Shown here: piece after piece, positions 1 through 6,376 of the stretch
Numbering within the stretch: the stretch's first letter is position 1
Layout of the letters: every line of letters begins with the position of its first letter
NCBI GenBank assembly: GCA_021807465.1
Contig: JAKBCX010000086.1
Location: 1-6,704 of the forward strand
Direction: 5' to 3'
Length of the DNA stretch: 6,704 nucleotides
Source: Pseudomonadota bacterium
GTDB lineage: Bacteria; Pseudomonadota; Alphaproteobacteria; Acetobacterales; Acetobacteraceae
The notes under the pieces: model-generated
Databases searched by the model: none
What the model was told of the DNA's origin: nothing
Seen by the model: only the letters and a program-made list of their open reading frames with translations
Program-made: the position numbers and the translations under genes

Positions 1-1227
1 CAGGGCGGCGGCGCTCTCCGCATGCGCGCCTTGTTTGGCGGGGGAGAGCGAGTCGAACAAAATCCTGCAATGCGGCCCGGCGGTGAATACCAAGTCGGCG
101 TAGCGTTCCACCTCCGCGCGCAGGCTGGCATGTTCCGCCGCCGCGTGCTCACCCAGCTCCAGCATATCGCCCAGCACCGCCACATGGCGGCCGGGCTGCA
201 GTCCCAGCACCGAGAGCGCGGCAATCATCGAGGCGCGGGAAGCATTATAACTTTCATCCAGCAAATTTACCGCCGCGCCGCTTGGCAGCTTAACCACGCG
301 CCGCGCCCCGCGCCCCGCATAGGGCGCAAAGCCGTTCAGCGCGGCGGCGGCCTGGCGCACATCCAGCCCCAAAGCGGCCGCGGCACTCAGCACGGCCAGC
401 GCGTTATTGGCCATGTGCCCCCCTGGCGCCGCCAAGCTGAAGCTCACCTCCACCCCCGCCACCAGCGCTGTAATATCCGCGCCCTCGGCCCAGTCGTTAC
501 GGCACAGAATTTGTCCGCGCCCGAACACCACTTGCTGCCGCTCCGCCGACACTGCCGCCCGCAGAATGGGCAAAAACGCCGTATCTTCTGGCATCACCGC
601 CGTGCCGCCAAGCTCCAGCGCGCCGTAAATCGAGGCTTTTTCCACCGCAATCGCTTCTTCCGAACCCATAAGCCCCAGATGCGCACGGTCCACACAGGTG
701 ATGATGGCCACATGCGGGCGCACCAGTGCTGCCAACGGCGCAATCTCGCCCGGGTGGTTCATGCCAATCTCGAACACGCCAAACGCGGCATCGCGCGGCA
801 TACGCGCCAGCGTGAGCGGCACGCCGATATGGTTGTTGAAACTCGCCTCCGCCGCATGTACCGGGCCAAAGGCCGAAAGCATCCGCCGCAGCATCTCCTT
901 GGCCGTGGTTTTGCCCACGCTGCCGGTAACCGCCACAATCTTGGCGCCCGCGCGTGCCCGCGCCGCCTCCCCCAGCCGTGCCAAAGCCTGCAACGTATCA
1001 GGCACCAGAATCGCATTGCCTTCGATGGAACGGGCTACCAACGCCGCCGCGGCGCCCTTGGCGAATGCCGCCTGCACAAACTCATGCCCATCACGCTCCC
1101 CCTGCAGCGCCACGAACAAATCGCCCGGCTGCAAGCTGCGCGTATCAATCGAGATACCCGAAATATCCCAGGCTCTCGCCACATTCAGCGCCGCCGCCAA
1201 TTCGTCCGCGCGCCACAAAATACTCAT
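1..1227 (-). CDS. murF: MurF, UDP-MurNAc-tripeptide--D-alanyl-D-alanine ligase (3' end cut by window edge)
   Basis: MurF is the cytoplasmic ATP-dependent ligase that adds D-Ala-D-Ala to UDP-MurNAc-tripeptide, the last peptide step before MraY. The frame is open from the ATG at 1227 to the window edge, giving 409 residues. Family members usually have about 450-480, so only the end of the C-terminal domain is missing. The N-terminal Mur domain carries SIDTRSLQPGDLFVAL (residues 26-41). The ATP-binding P-loop is TGSVGKTT (101-108, Lys106). It is followed by SFNNHIGVPLTLARMP (129-144), FEIGMNHPGEI (152-162), and a central-domain Lys197 in EKASI. The C-terminal domain begins near 310 and has DESYNAS (324-330) and VLGDMLELGEH (351-361). 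The usual NANP-SM motif here reads NASRASM. The start codon overlaps the murE stop as ATGA, with a run of six G six bases upstream as a possible ribosome binding site. Identity is secure from the motifs and the position after murE. Confidence 0.96.
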   Translation of the reverse strand, partial: MSILWRADELAAALNVARAWDISGISIDTRSLQPGDLFVALQGERDGHEFVQAAFAKGAAAALVARSIEGNAILVPDTLQALARLGEAARARAGAKIVAVTGSVGKTTAKEMLRRMLSAFGPVHAAEASFNNHIGVPLTLARMPRDAAFGVFEIGMNHPGEIAPLAALVRPHVAIITCVDRAHLGLMGSEEAIAVEKASIYGALELGGTAVMPEDTAFLPILRAAVSAERQQVVFGRGQILCRNDWAEGADITALVAGVEVSFSLAAPGGHMANNALAVLSAAAALGLDVRQAAAALNGFAPYAGRGARRVVKLPSGAAVNLLDESYNASRASMIAALSVLGLQPGRHVAVLGDMLELGEHAAAEHASLRAEVERYADLVFTAGPHCRILFDSLSPAKQGAHAESAAAL

Positions 1228-2606
1228 GCGGCGCCCCCCAGCTCGCGAATCACCGAGGCATCGTCGAACGGAATCACCTCCGCGCCGATAATCTGCCCCT
1301 GCTCATGCCCCTTACCCGCTACCACCAGCACATCGCCCGGCCCCAGGCCTGAAAGCCCCGCCGCAATAGCGGCCCGGCGGTCGCCAATTTCAACCGCGCC
1401 CGGGCACGCGGCCATAATCGCCTTGCGGATCAGGGCTGGGTTCTCGCTGCGCGGATTATCATCGGTCACGATACAAACATCCGCGCCTTGTGCCGCCGCC
1501 GCGCCCATCAGCGGGCGCTTGCCAGCATCGCGGTCGCCCCCAGCACCGAACACAATATGCAGCCGCCCCGTGGCATGCGGGCGCAAAGCGGCCAGCACGC
1601 GGGCAATGGCATCGGGCGTGTGCGCATAATCAACATAAGCCGCCGCGCCATTGGGCAGAACCAAAGCCCGTTCCAGCCGCCCGCGCACCCCGCGCAAATG
1701 CGGCAGATGCGAGAAAACATCGGCCACGCCACAGGCTTCCGCGAGGCTTGCCGCCAGCATGGCGTTATCAGCCTGGAAGCGCCCGGGCAGGTGCAGTTCC
1801 ACAGCCCGCCCGCCACTCATCACAAGCTGCCCATCCGGGCGCGGCTCCACCCGCTCCACCGTCACGGGCGCGAAATCCAGCTTCTGCATCGTTGCAATCG
1901 CGTGCAGCCGGATCAGCAGAGAAGGCGCAATATCCGCCATCACCCGCATTGCGCCGCCGCGCTGCATAAGCCGCGCGAACAGGCCCATTTTGGCCTCGGC
2001 ATAGGCCTCCATACTGCCATGATAGTCCAAATGGTCGCGCGTAAGGTTGGTGAACCCGGCAGCGGCAAAACGCAGCCCATCCAGCCTGTGCTGCACCAGC
2101 CCATGGCTGGAGGCTTCCATGGCCACGTCATTCACCCCTTCACGGGCCAGCTCCGCCAAAGTCTGCGCCAAAGTCACAGGGTCCGGTGTGGTCAGGCTTT
2201 CCGTCACCTTCCGTCCCGGCGCCACAACGCCCAGCGTGCCGATGGAACCGGCCATGCGCCCGTCAAGCGTGAAAATCTGGCGCAGAAAATCGACCGTGCT
2301 GGTTTTGCCGTTAGTGCCTGTAACCGCCACCAGCCGCTCGGGCATTTTGCCCGCCCATTCCACAGCCAGCTCGGCCAGCCGCGCGCGCGGCTCCTCAGCC
2401 AGAATCAAGCGGCGGGGCGGCACGCCGGGTGGCCATTCCGTGCCTTCCGGCGCCAGCACGGCCAGCGCGCCTTTCTCCACCGCCTGGGCGATAAAGGCCC
2501 GGCCATCGGCCTTAACCCCAGGCAGGGCGGCAAACAAAAAACCAGGCCGCACCGCGCGGCTATCCGCCGTTATGCCGGTAATTCCCTGCATATCAGGAGA
2601 TCCCAT
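1224..2606 (-). CDS. murE: MurE, UDP-MurNAc-L-Ala-D-Glu--meso-diaminopimelate ligase
   Basis: MurE is the cytoplasmic ATP-dependent ligase that adds the third residue of the peptidoglycan stem peptide. From the ATG at 2606 it has 460 residues. Motifs seen, in this numbering: TADSRAV near 13-19, P-loop VTGTNGKTST (95-104), TTPDP (139-143), EASSHGL (164-170), TNLTRDHLDYHGS (186-198), the expected carbamylated lysine in EAKMGLF (Lys206), RGVRGRLE (305-312), YVDYAHTPDA (324-333), FGAGGDRDAGKRP (353-365) and DDNPRSE (382-388). DNPR is the family signature for meso-diaminopimelate rather than L-lysine. An in-frame TAG at 2612-2610 rules out any start further upstream. GGGAG at 2618-2614 lies 7 nt before the ATG at 2606 and only 4 nt before a GTG at 2609, so the ATG is preferred. 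A further ATG at 2591 is possible but poorly served. The protein begins almost directly at the first Mur strand, without the 15-25 residue leader common in MurE. It overlaps the end of ftsI by 14 nt. Confidence 0.96.
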   Translation of the reverse strand: MGSPDMQGITGITADSRAVRPGFLFAALPGVKADGRAFIAQAVEKGALAVLAPEGTEWPPGVPPRRLILAEEPRARLAELAVEWAGKMPERLVAVTGTNGKTSTVDFLRQIFTLDGRMAGSIGTLGVVAPGRKVTESLTTPDPVTLAQTLAELAREGVNDVAMEASSHGLVQHRLDGLRFAAAGFTNLTRDHLDYHGSMEAYAEAKMGLFARLMQRGGAMRVMADIAPSLLIRLHAIATMQKLDFAPVTVERVEPRPDGQLVMSGGRAVELHLPGRFQADNAMLAASLAEACGVADVFSHLPHLRGVRGRLERALVLPNGAAAYVDYAHTPDAIARVLAALRPHATGRLHIVFGAGGDRDAGKRPLMGAAAAQGADVCIVTDDNPRSENPALIRKAIMAACPGAVEIGDRRAAIAAGLSGLGPGDVLVVAGKGHEQGQIIGAEVIPFDDASVIRELGGAA

Positions 2607-4644
2607 CACCTATCTCCCGCGACGTCATATGGCTGCCCAGCATGGGCGAGACCGGCGCCATCACCTTCTCGCGCCGGGAACCATGCGCTGCCGCAGGCTC
2701 GGCGGCGGCGCTGGCGCCAGCGGGTGGCTGCAGCCCCACCGCTACGTTGGGCGGCGGCTTTTGGCCCATCAGCATATACGCAAAACCATTAGCCCCTGGC
2801 GGCAGCGGGTGCCCCGGCCCCAACCCAACCTGCCCCGGCGGCGTGGTGGGATTAAGCGGCACGGTGAGCTGTTTTTCCAGTTGCGCCAGCTGGTCGCCGC
2901 TCACCGGCATAATGCCCAGCATCGGCCCGATACGCGCGATAATCCGCCCCACACTTGGCGCCGCGATAAACCCGCCCGTGGTGAAGCCATAGGTCGTGGC
3001 ATCGGGTTTTGGCTGCAACACCAGCATATACACCACGTATTGCGGGTCGTTCATCGGGAATACGGCAAGGAATGACGCATTATTGGTGTGCTTCAAATAC
3101 CTGCCATCCGGCCCCACCACCTGCGCCGTGCCTGTTTTGCCGCCCACGATGTAGCCCGGCACGGCGGCATTCTTGCCCGTGCCGAACAGCACCACGTTCG
3201 TCATCATCTTGCACATAATCTCGCTTGTGCTGGCCTGCATGATGCGCACACCCTGCGGCTGCGGCCCATTAGGGTTCACCGCCAGCAAAGTCGGCTGGTA
3301 GCGTATGCCGCCATTCACAATCGGCAGCACGGCGGTAACAAGCTGCAGCGGCGAAAGCGCGATACCCGCGCCAAACGACACGGTCATGGTCGTCGCCAGC
3401 CCCCATGTGTTCAGCGGGTGGAATTGCGGCGTGGGCGGGCCGGGCAGTTGAATATTCAGGGGCTGGAAAAATTGCTGCTTCTTATACCATTCCTGTTCAA
3501 TTTTTGGCCCCAGAATGGTGGCAATACGCGATGCCCCGATATTAGAGGAGACATTGAGGATTTCCGGCATTGCCATCCACGTATGCGCCGGCTCGAAATC
3601 GGTGATCTGGAAATGGCCGACCCTCAGCGGGTGGGTGGTATCGAAATAATCCCACCAATGCACCAAGCCACTATCAAGCGCCATGGACAAGGTTTGCAGT
3701 TTGAACACCGAACCAGGCTCGTATGTGCCATTCACGCACCGGTCGAATTGGGCATCATGCGTGGCCGCGCCGTAATCATTCACATCGTAATCGGGCGCGC
3801 TCGCCATGGCGAGAATCTCACCCGTATGCGCATCCATTACAACAGCACAGCCGCCCGGCGACTGGAACTCCTTCACAGCCGCGGCCAGCTCGCTTTGCAC
3901 GATGCTCTGAATTCCAGCATCGATGGACAATACAAGCGGCGCCGGGTCGGTGGTCAGGCGCTTGTTAAAATACTCCTCAACCCCCGCCACGCCAGATGAA
4001 TCCACCCGCACCCCACCCAGAATATGGGCGGCGAGATTGCCATCGGGGTAATGCCGCTTCTCATTATTCTCGAAGTAAATGCCGGGAATACCAAGCGAGT
4101 TGACGGCCAGCTCCTCCTGCGGGGTGAGCTTGCGGTCCAAATAGACGAATTCCTTGCGCTTATCCGGCGGCACGCCAGCCCCAAGCCTGGCTGCTGTCAG
4201 CGCCACATTTACCCCAGGCATGGCATTGGCCAGAAGCTGCGCGGCCGCCTGCGGATCTGGCACTTGCTGCGGATCGGCGTAAAGCGAGGCGCCAGGCAAT
4301 GAGACAGCAAGGATGGTGCCATTGCGGTCAGTAATATCGGCCCGGCTGGGCGGCGGCGGGGTTACGCTCAGCGTGGGCTGCATCGCCGCAATCTGCGCGG
4401 CGGAGGGCAGCTTGGGGTCAACCACCGTGGACCAGGTAAGTTTAAGCCCCAGCACAAAATAGGCGCCCACAAACAAGCAGGCCGCTACAAGAATACGCTT
4501 GCGCGCCTTGTCCAAAGCCCGGCGCTGGTCCAGCTCCGGGCTTGTCACGCGCACATGCTCCATTAACGGCGTGGCCCCGCCACGAGACGGCGCGCCACGC
4601 CGCCGCTGTGGCGGTTTGTCGTCCGGCTTCAGTGTCAATGTCAC
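2593..4644 (-). CDS. ftsI: FtsI / PBP3, septal peptidoglycan D,D-transpeptidase (class B PBP)
   Basis: This is the divisome transpeptidase that cross-links septal peptidoglycan and is a beta-lactam target. It has 683 residues, against roughly 570-600 for typical FtsI. A basic cytoplasmic segment (1-50) is followed by one membrane helix (about 51-69, ILVAACLFVGAYFVLGLKL). The non-catalytic domain has DITDRNGTILAVSLPG (103-118) and runs to about 230. The transpeptidase domain carries the three catalytic motifs: SxxK at Ser312-Lys315 in EPGSVFKL, SxN at Ser366-Asn368 in NVSSN, and KTGT at 503-506. The segment FGAGIALSPLQL (424-435) replaces the more usual FG(H/Y/Q)G. From about 590 to the end lies a low-complexity tail rich in Pro, Gly and Ala, with no recognised domain. 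The GTG start at 4644 overlaps the ftsL stop as GTGA, with only a weak AGGG 9 nt upstream, so coupling to ftsL is likely. An internal ATG at 4563 (residue 28) has no good ribosome binding site but would keep the membrane helix. Confidence 0.97.
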   Translation of the reverse strand: MTLTLKPDDKPPQRRRGAPSRGGATPLMEHVRVTSPELDQRRALDKARKRILVAACLFVGAYFVLGLKLTWSTVVDPKLPSAAQIAAMQPTLSVTPPPPSRADITDRNGTILAVSLPGASLYADPQQVPDPQAAAQLLANAMPGVNVALTAARLGAGVPPDKRKEFVYLDRKLTPQEELAVNSLGIPGIYFENNEKRHYPDGNLAAHILGGVRVDSSGVAGVEEYFNKRLTTDPAPLVLSIDAGIQSIVQSELAAAVKEFQSPGGCAVVMDAHTGEILAMASAPDYDVNDYGAATHDAQFDRCVNGTYEPGSVFKLQTLSMALDSGLVHWWDYFDTTHPLRVGHFQITDFEPAHTWMAMPEILNVSSNIGASRIATILGPKIEQEWYKKQQFFQPLNIQLPGPPTPQFHPLNTWGLATTMTVSFGAGIALSPLQLVTAVLPIVNGGIRYQPTLLAVNPNGPQPQGVRIMQASTSEIMCKMMTNVVLFGTGKNAAVPGYIVGGKTGTAQVVGPDGRYLKHTNNASFLAVFPMNDPQYVVYMLVLQPKPDATTYGFTTGGFIAAPSVGRIIARIGPMLGIMPVSGDQLAQLEKQLTVPLNPTTPPGQVGLGPGHPLPPGANGFAYMLMGQKPPPNVAVGLQPPAGASAAAEPAAAHGSRREKVMAPVSPMLGSHMTSREIGDGIS
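2614..2618 (-). promoter_or_regulatory. Shine-Dalgarno that decides the murE start
   Basis: On the minus strand GGGAG lies 7 nt before the ATG at 2606, a normal spacing, and 4 nt before the GTG at 2609, which is too close. An in-frame TAG sits between this site and the GTG, at 2612-2610. Together these favour 2606 as the murE start and exclude a longer N-terminus. Confidence 0.6.
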
Positions 4645-5444
4645 TGACCGCTGCCCTGCGCCATGCCCAGCAGCGAACCGCCATTATCAACCGGCACAGG
4701 CGCGGACGGCGGGGGCGGCGCTATGGCGCGCACCGGCACAAGCTGCGCCCCCATGGGCGCGGCATGCTCGTGCACGGGAGCCGATGCGTCAGCTAGATAT
4801 ATAGAGGAACCGCCCTCGCGGCGCGGCGCAACAACACGATGCTCCGGTACCTCGCGGGCCACATGCTCCGGCGGCTGGACGGCAGGCGCAATTTCAGACG
4901 ATGACACGGCGGCCAGGCGCTCAGGCGCCGCAGGCTTGGCCGCAGCCCGGGCCGCTGCGGTGCGTACCGGCTTGGCCACGGCAGCAGGCGCGGCGGCAGC
5001 CATATGCACCGGCGCGGGCGCTGCCTTGGTAGCAGGCACCGCTGGCGCAACAGCCGTTGCCACGGCCTGGGCAGGCGGACTAACAGGCGCGCTGGCAGCA
5101 AGCTGCGGCATAACCGGCACAGGGTCTTCAGGGTTAGCGCCTGGCGGCTTCGCGCCCGGCGGCGGCAAGGCGCCACCCAGCGATGCCAGGGTGACTAGCT
5201 GGTCCGGCTTCATGGGCTGCAACCCTGTAAACTGCGCGGCCAGAGCAGCCAGGCGCGACGGGTCGGCCTCCAGCGCCCATTGCGCCTGCAGCACACGGAT
5301 GCTCTGCTCATCCTGCTGCGTCTGGTCGTTAATGTCCGAAATCTGCGCGTTGAGAACATGGCTGTGGTGCTTGACCACAAACATAGCCGCGCCGGACACC
5401 ACGAAGGCGAGACCCGCAAGGATTGTGAAGGGGCGTACGATCAT
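4641..5444 (-). CDS. ftsL: FtsL-like division protein with long Ala/Pro-rich C-terminal tail
   Basis: FtsL is a small bitopic inner-membrane protein that, with FtsB and FtsQ, links the divisome to FtsW-FtsI activation. This protein has 267 residues, while FtsL is usually about 90-130. Residues 1-90 look like the family: a short cytoplasmic start (MIVRP), a membrane helix at about 6-24, a heptad-like segment at about 28-58, and QWALEADPSRLAALAAQFTGL (55-75), matching the FtsL pattern of an aromatic/acidic stretch followed by P-x-RL-xx-LA. From about 92 to 267 the chain is low complexity, dominated by Ala, Pro and Val, with a few charged and His-rich patches such as PPEHVAREVPEHR (191-203). The tail would sit in the periplasm. 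The frame stays open and ends exactly in the GTGA overlap with ftsI, so the extension is not a frame error within this sequence. The start is firm: ATG in an ATGA overlap with rsmH and a strong AGGAGG 5 nt upstream. The assignment rests on core topology and position between rsmH and ftsI. Confidence 0.85.
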   Translation of the reverse strand: MIVRPFTILAGLAFVVSGAAMFVVKHHSHVLNAQISDINDQTQQDEQSIRVLQAQWALEADPSRLAALAAQFTGLQPMKPDQLVTLASLGGALPPPGAKPPGANPEDPVPVMPQLAASAPVSPPAQAVATAVAPAVPATKAAPAPVHMAAAAPAAVAKPVRTAAARAAAKPAAPERLAAVSSSEIAPAVQPPEHVAREVPEHRVVAPRREGGSSIYLADASAPVHEHAAPMGAQLVPVRAIAPPPPSAPVPVDNGGSLLGMAQGSGQ

Positions 5445-6376
5445 GCGGCCCTCCTTTCCATGGCACGCAGCTTGGCGCTACGGGCACGCGGGTTGGCGCG
5501 CATTTCATCTTCACCCGGCCCCATTGGCGATTTTGTAAGAAGCTGAAATTGCGCCTGCACCGGCCGGGCCAGCCCCGCCGGGTCGTGCCGCGAGGCACCC
5601 GGCCCCTTGCCGCAGGCAGATGCAAAGAAATTCTTGACGATCCGGTCTTCCAGCGAATGAAAGCTAACCACCACCAGCCGCCCGCCCGGCGCCAGCAGCG
5701 CGGCGGACTGCTCCAGCGCCGCCGCGACATCGGACAGCTCCTCGTTCACCGCGATGCGCAGCGCCTGGAAACTTCTGGTTGCCGGGTCGATGCCCGATTT
5801 ATCCGGTCTCACAACACTCCGTATCACGCCGGCCAGATCCGACGTCGTCTCGAATTTCTGCGCCTTGCGCCGCGCCACGATTGCCTTGGCAATTTTCCGC
5901 GCGGCCTTCTCCTCGCCATATTCGTACAAAATATCGGCAAGTTCGGATTCGGGGCAAAGATTAACAATCTGCGCCGCATCCTTCACGCTGCTGCCCATTT
6001 GCATGCTCAAAGGCCCATCCTGGCGAAAGGAGAAGCCGCGCGCAGGGTCGTCGATCTGATACGAAGAAACACCGAGATCGAACACAGCCCCATCGAGCGC
6101 GACAACACCCAACGGGGCCAGCATCTCGGCAAGGGCGCTAATCCTGCCTTCACAAATCTCAAACCGGCCAGGGTAGCCCAGGGCAAATTCCCGCGCCCGC
6201 GCCACCGCCGCCGGGTCGCGGTCCACCGCAACCACACGGCAAGCAGCCGATTCGAGAATCGCGCGGGAATAGCCGCCACCGCCAAACGTACCGTCGAGAT
6301 ACACCCCGCCATCGCGCGGCCTCAGCATGGCAACCGCCTCATCGCGCAGCACGGAAATATGTGAAAAATTGCTCAT
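5441..6376 (-). CDS. rsmH: RsmH (MraW), 16S rRNA m4C1402 methyltransferase
   Basis: RsmH is the SAM-dependent methyltransferase that modifies N4 of C1402 in the 16S rRNA P site. It has 311 residues, normal for the family. Motifs in order: HISVLRDEAV (6-15), the SAM-binding loop YLDGTFGGGGYSRAIL (26-41), the acidic end of strand 2 in VDRDPAAV (51-58), FDLGVSSYQID (99-109), RGFSFRQDGPLSMQM (113-127), FQALRIAVNEEL (203-214), GGRLVVVSFHSLEDRIVKNFF (231-251) and the C-terminal NPRARSAKLRAMER (295-308). In the usual GPLDMRM motif the Asp and Arg are replaced (GPLSMQM). The ATG at 6376 is chosen because it begins directly with the family N-terminus and overlaps the mraZ stop as ATGA. The same frame remains open to a GTG at 6490, but that extra segment is unlike RsmH and lies across mraZ codons. 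The gene ends in another ATGA with ftsL. Confidence 0.97.
   Translation of the reverse strand: MSNFSHISVLRDEAVAMLRPRDGGVYLDGTFGGGGYSRAILESAACRVVAVDRDPAAVARAREFALGYPGRFEICEGRISALAEMLAPLGVVALDGAVFDLGVSSYQIDDPARGFSFRQDGPLSMQMGSSVKDAAQIVNLCPESELADILYEYGEEKAARKIAKAIVARRKAQKFETTSDLAGVIRSVVRPDKSGIDPATRSFQALRIAVNEELSDVAAALEQSAALLAPGGRLVVVSFHSLEDRIVKNFFASACGKGPGASRHDPAGLARPVQAQFQLLTKSPMGPGEDEMRANPRARSAKLRAMERRAA
5450..5455 (-). promoter_or_regulatory. Strong Shine-Dalgarno for ftsL
   Basis: On the minus strand AGGAGG stands 5 nt before the ftsL ATG at 5444, inside the last codons of rsmH. It is the closest match to the anti-Shine-Dalgarno sequence among the gene junctions in the window. It suggests that ftsL can recruit ribosomes itself instead of depending only on coupling to rsmH. 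Confidence 0.8.

Noticed and set aside
22..1629. A 535-codon open frame on the plus strand
   Set aside because: It lies opposite murF and the murE 3' end, which have clear family motifs. Its translation is rich in Arg, His, Gln and Pro with no recognisable domain, as expected from the antisense of GC-rich codons.
1488..2792. A 434-codon open frame on the plus strand
   Set aside because: It is antisense to murE and the end of ftsI, low in hydrophobic residues, and has no family resemblance. It is a by-product of high GC.
4793..4808. AT-rich patch (ctagatatatagagg) inside ftsL as a possible internal promoter
   Set aside because: It is short, codes for SSIYLAD within the open ftsL frame, and I see no matching -35 element at a suitable distance.
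4663..5538. A 291-codon Ala/Gly/Thr-rich open frame on the plus strand
   Set aside because: It mirrors the Ala/Pro-rich ftsL tail on the other strand. The composition is explained by the repetitive GC-rich codons there, and the ftsL frame has a strong ribosome binding site and a conserved N-terminus.
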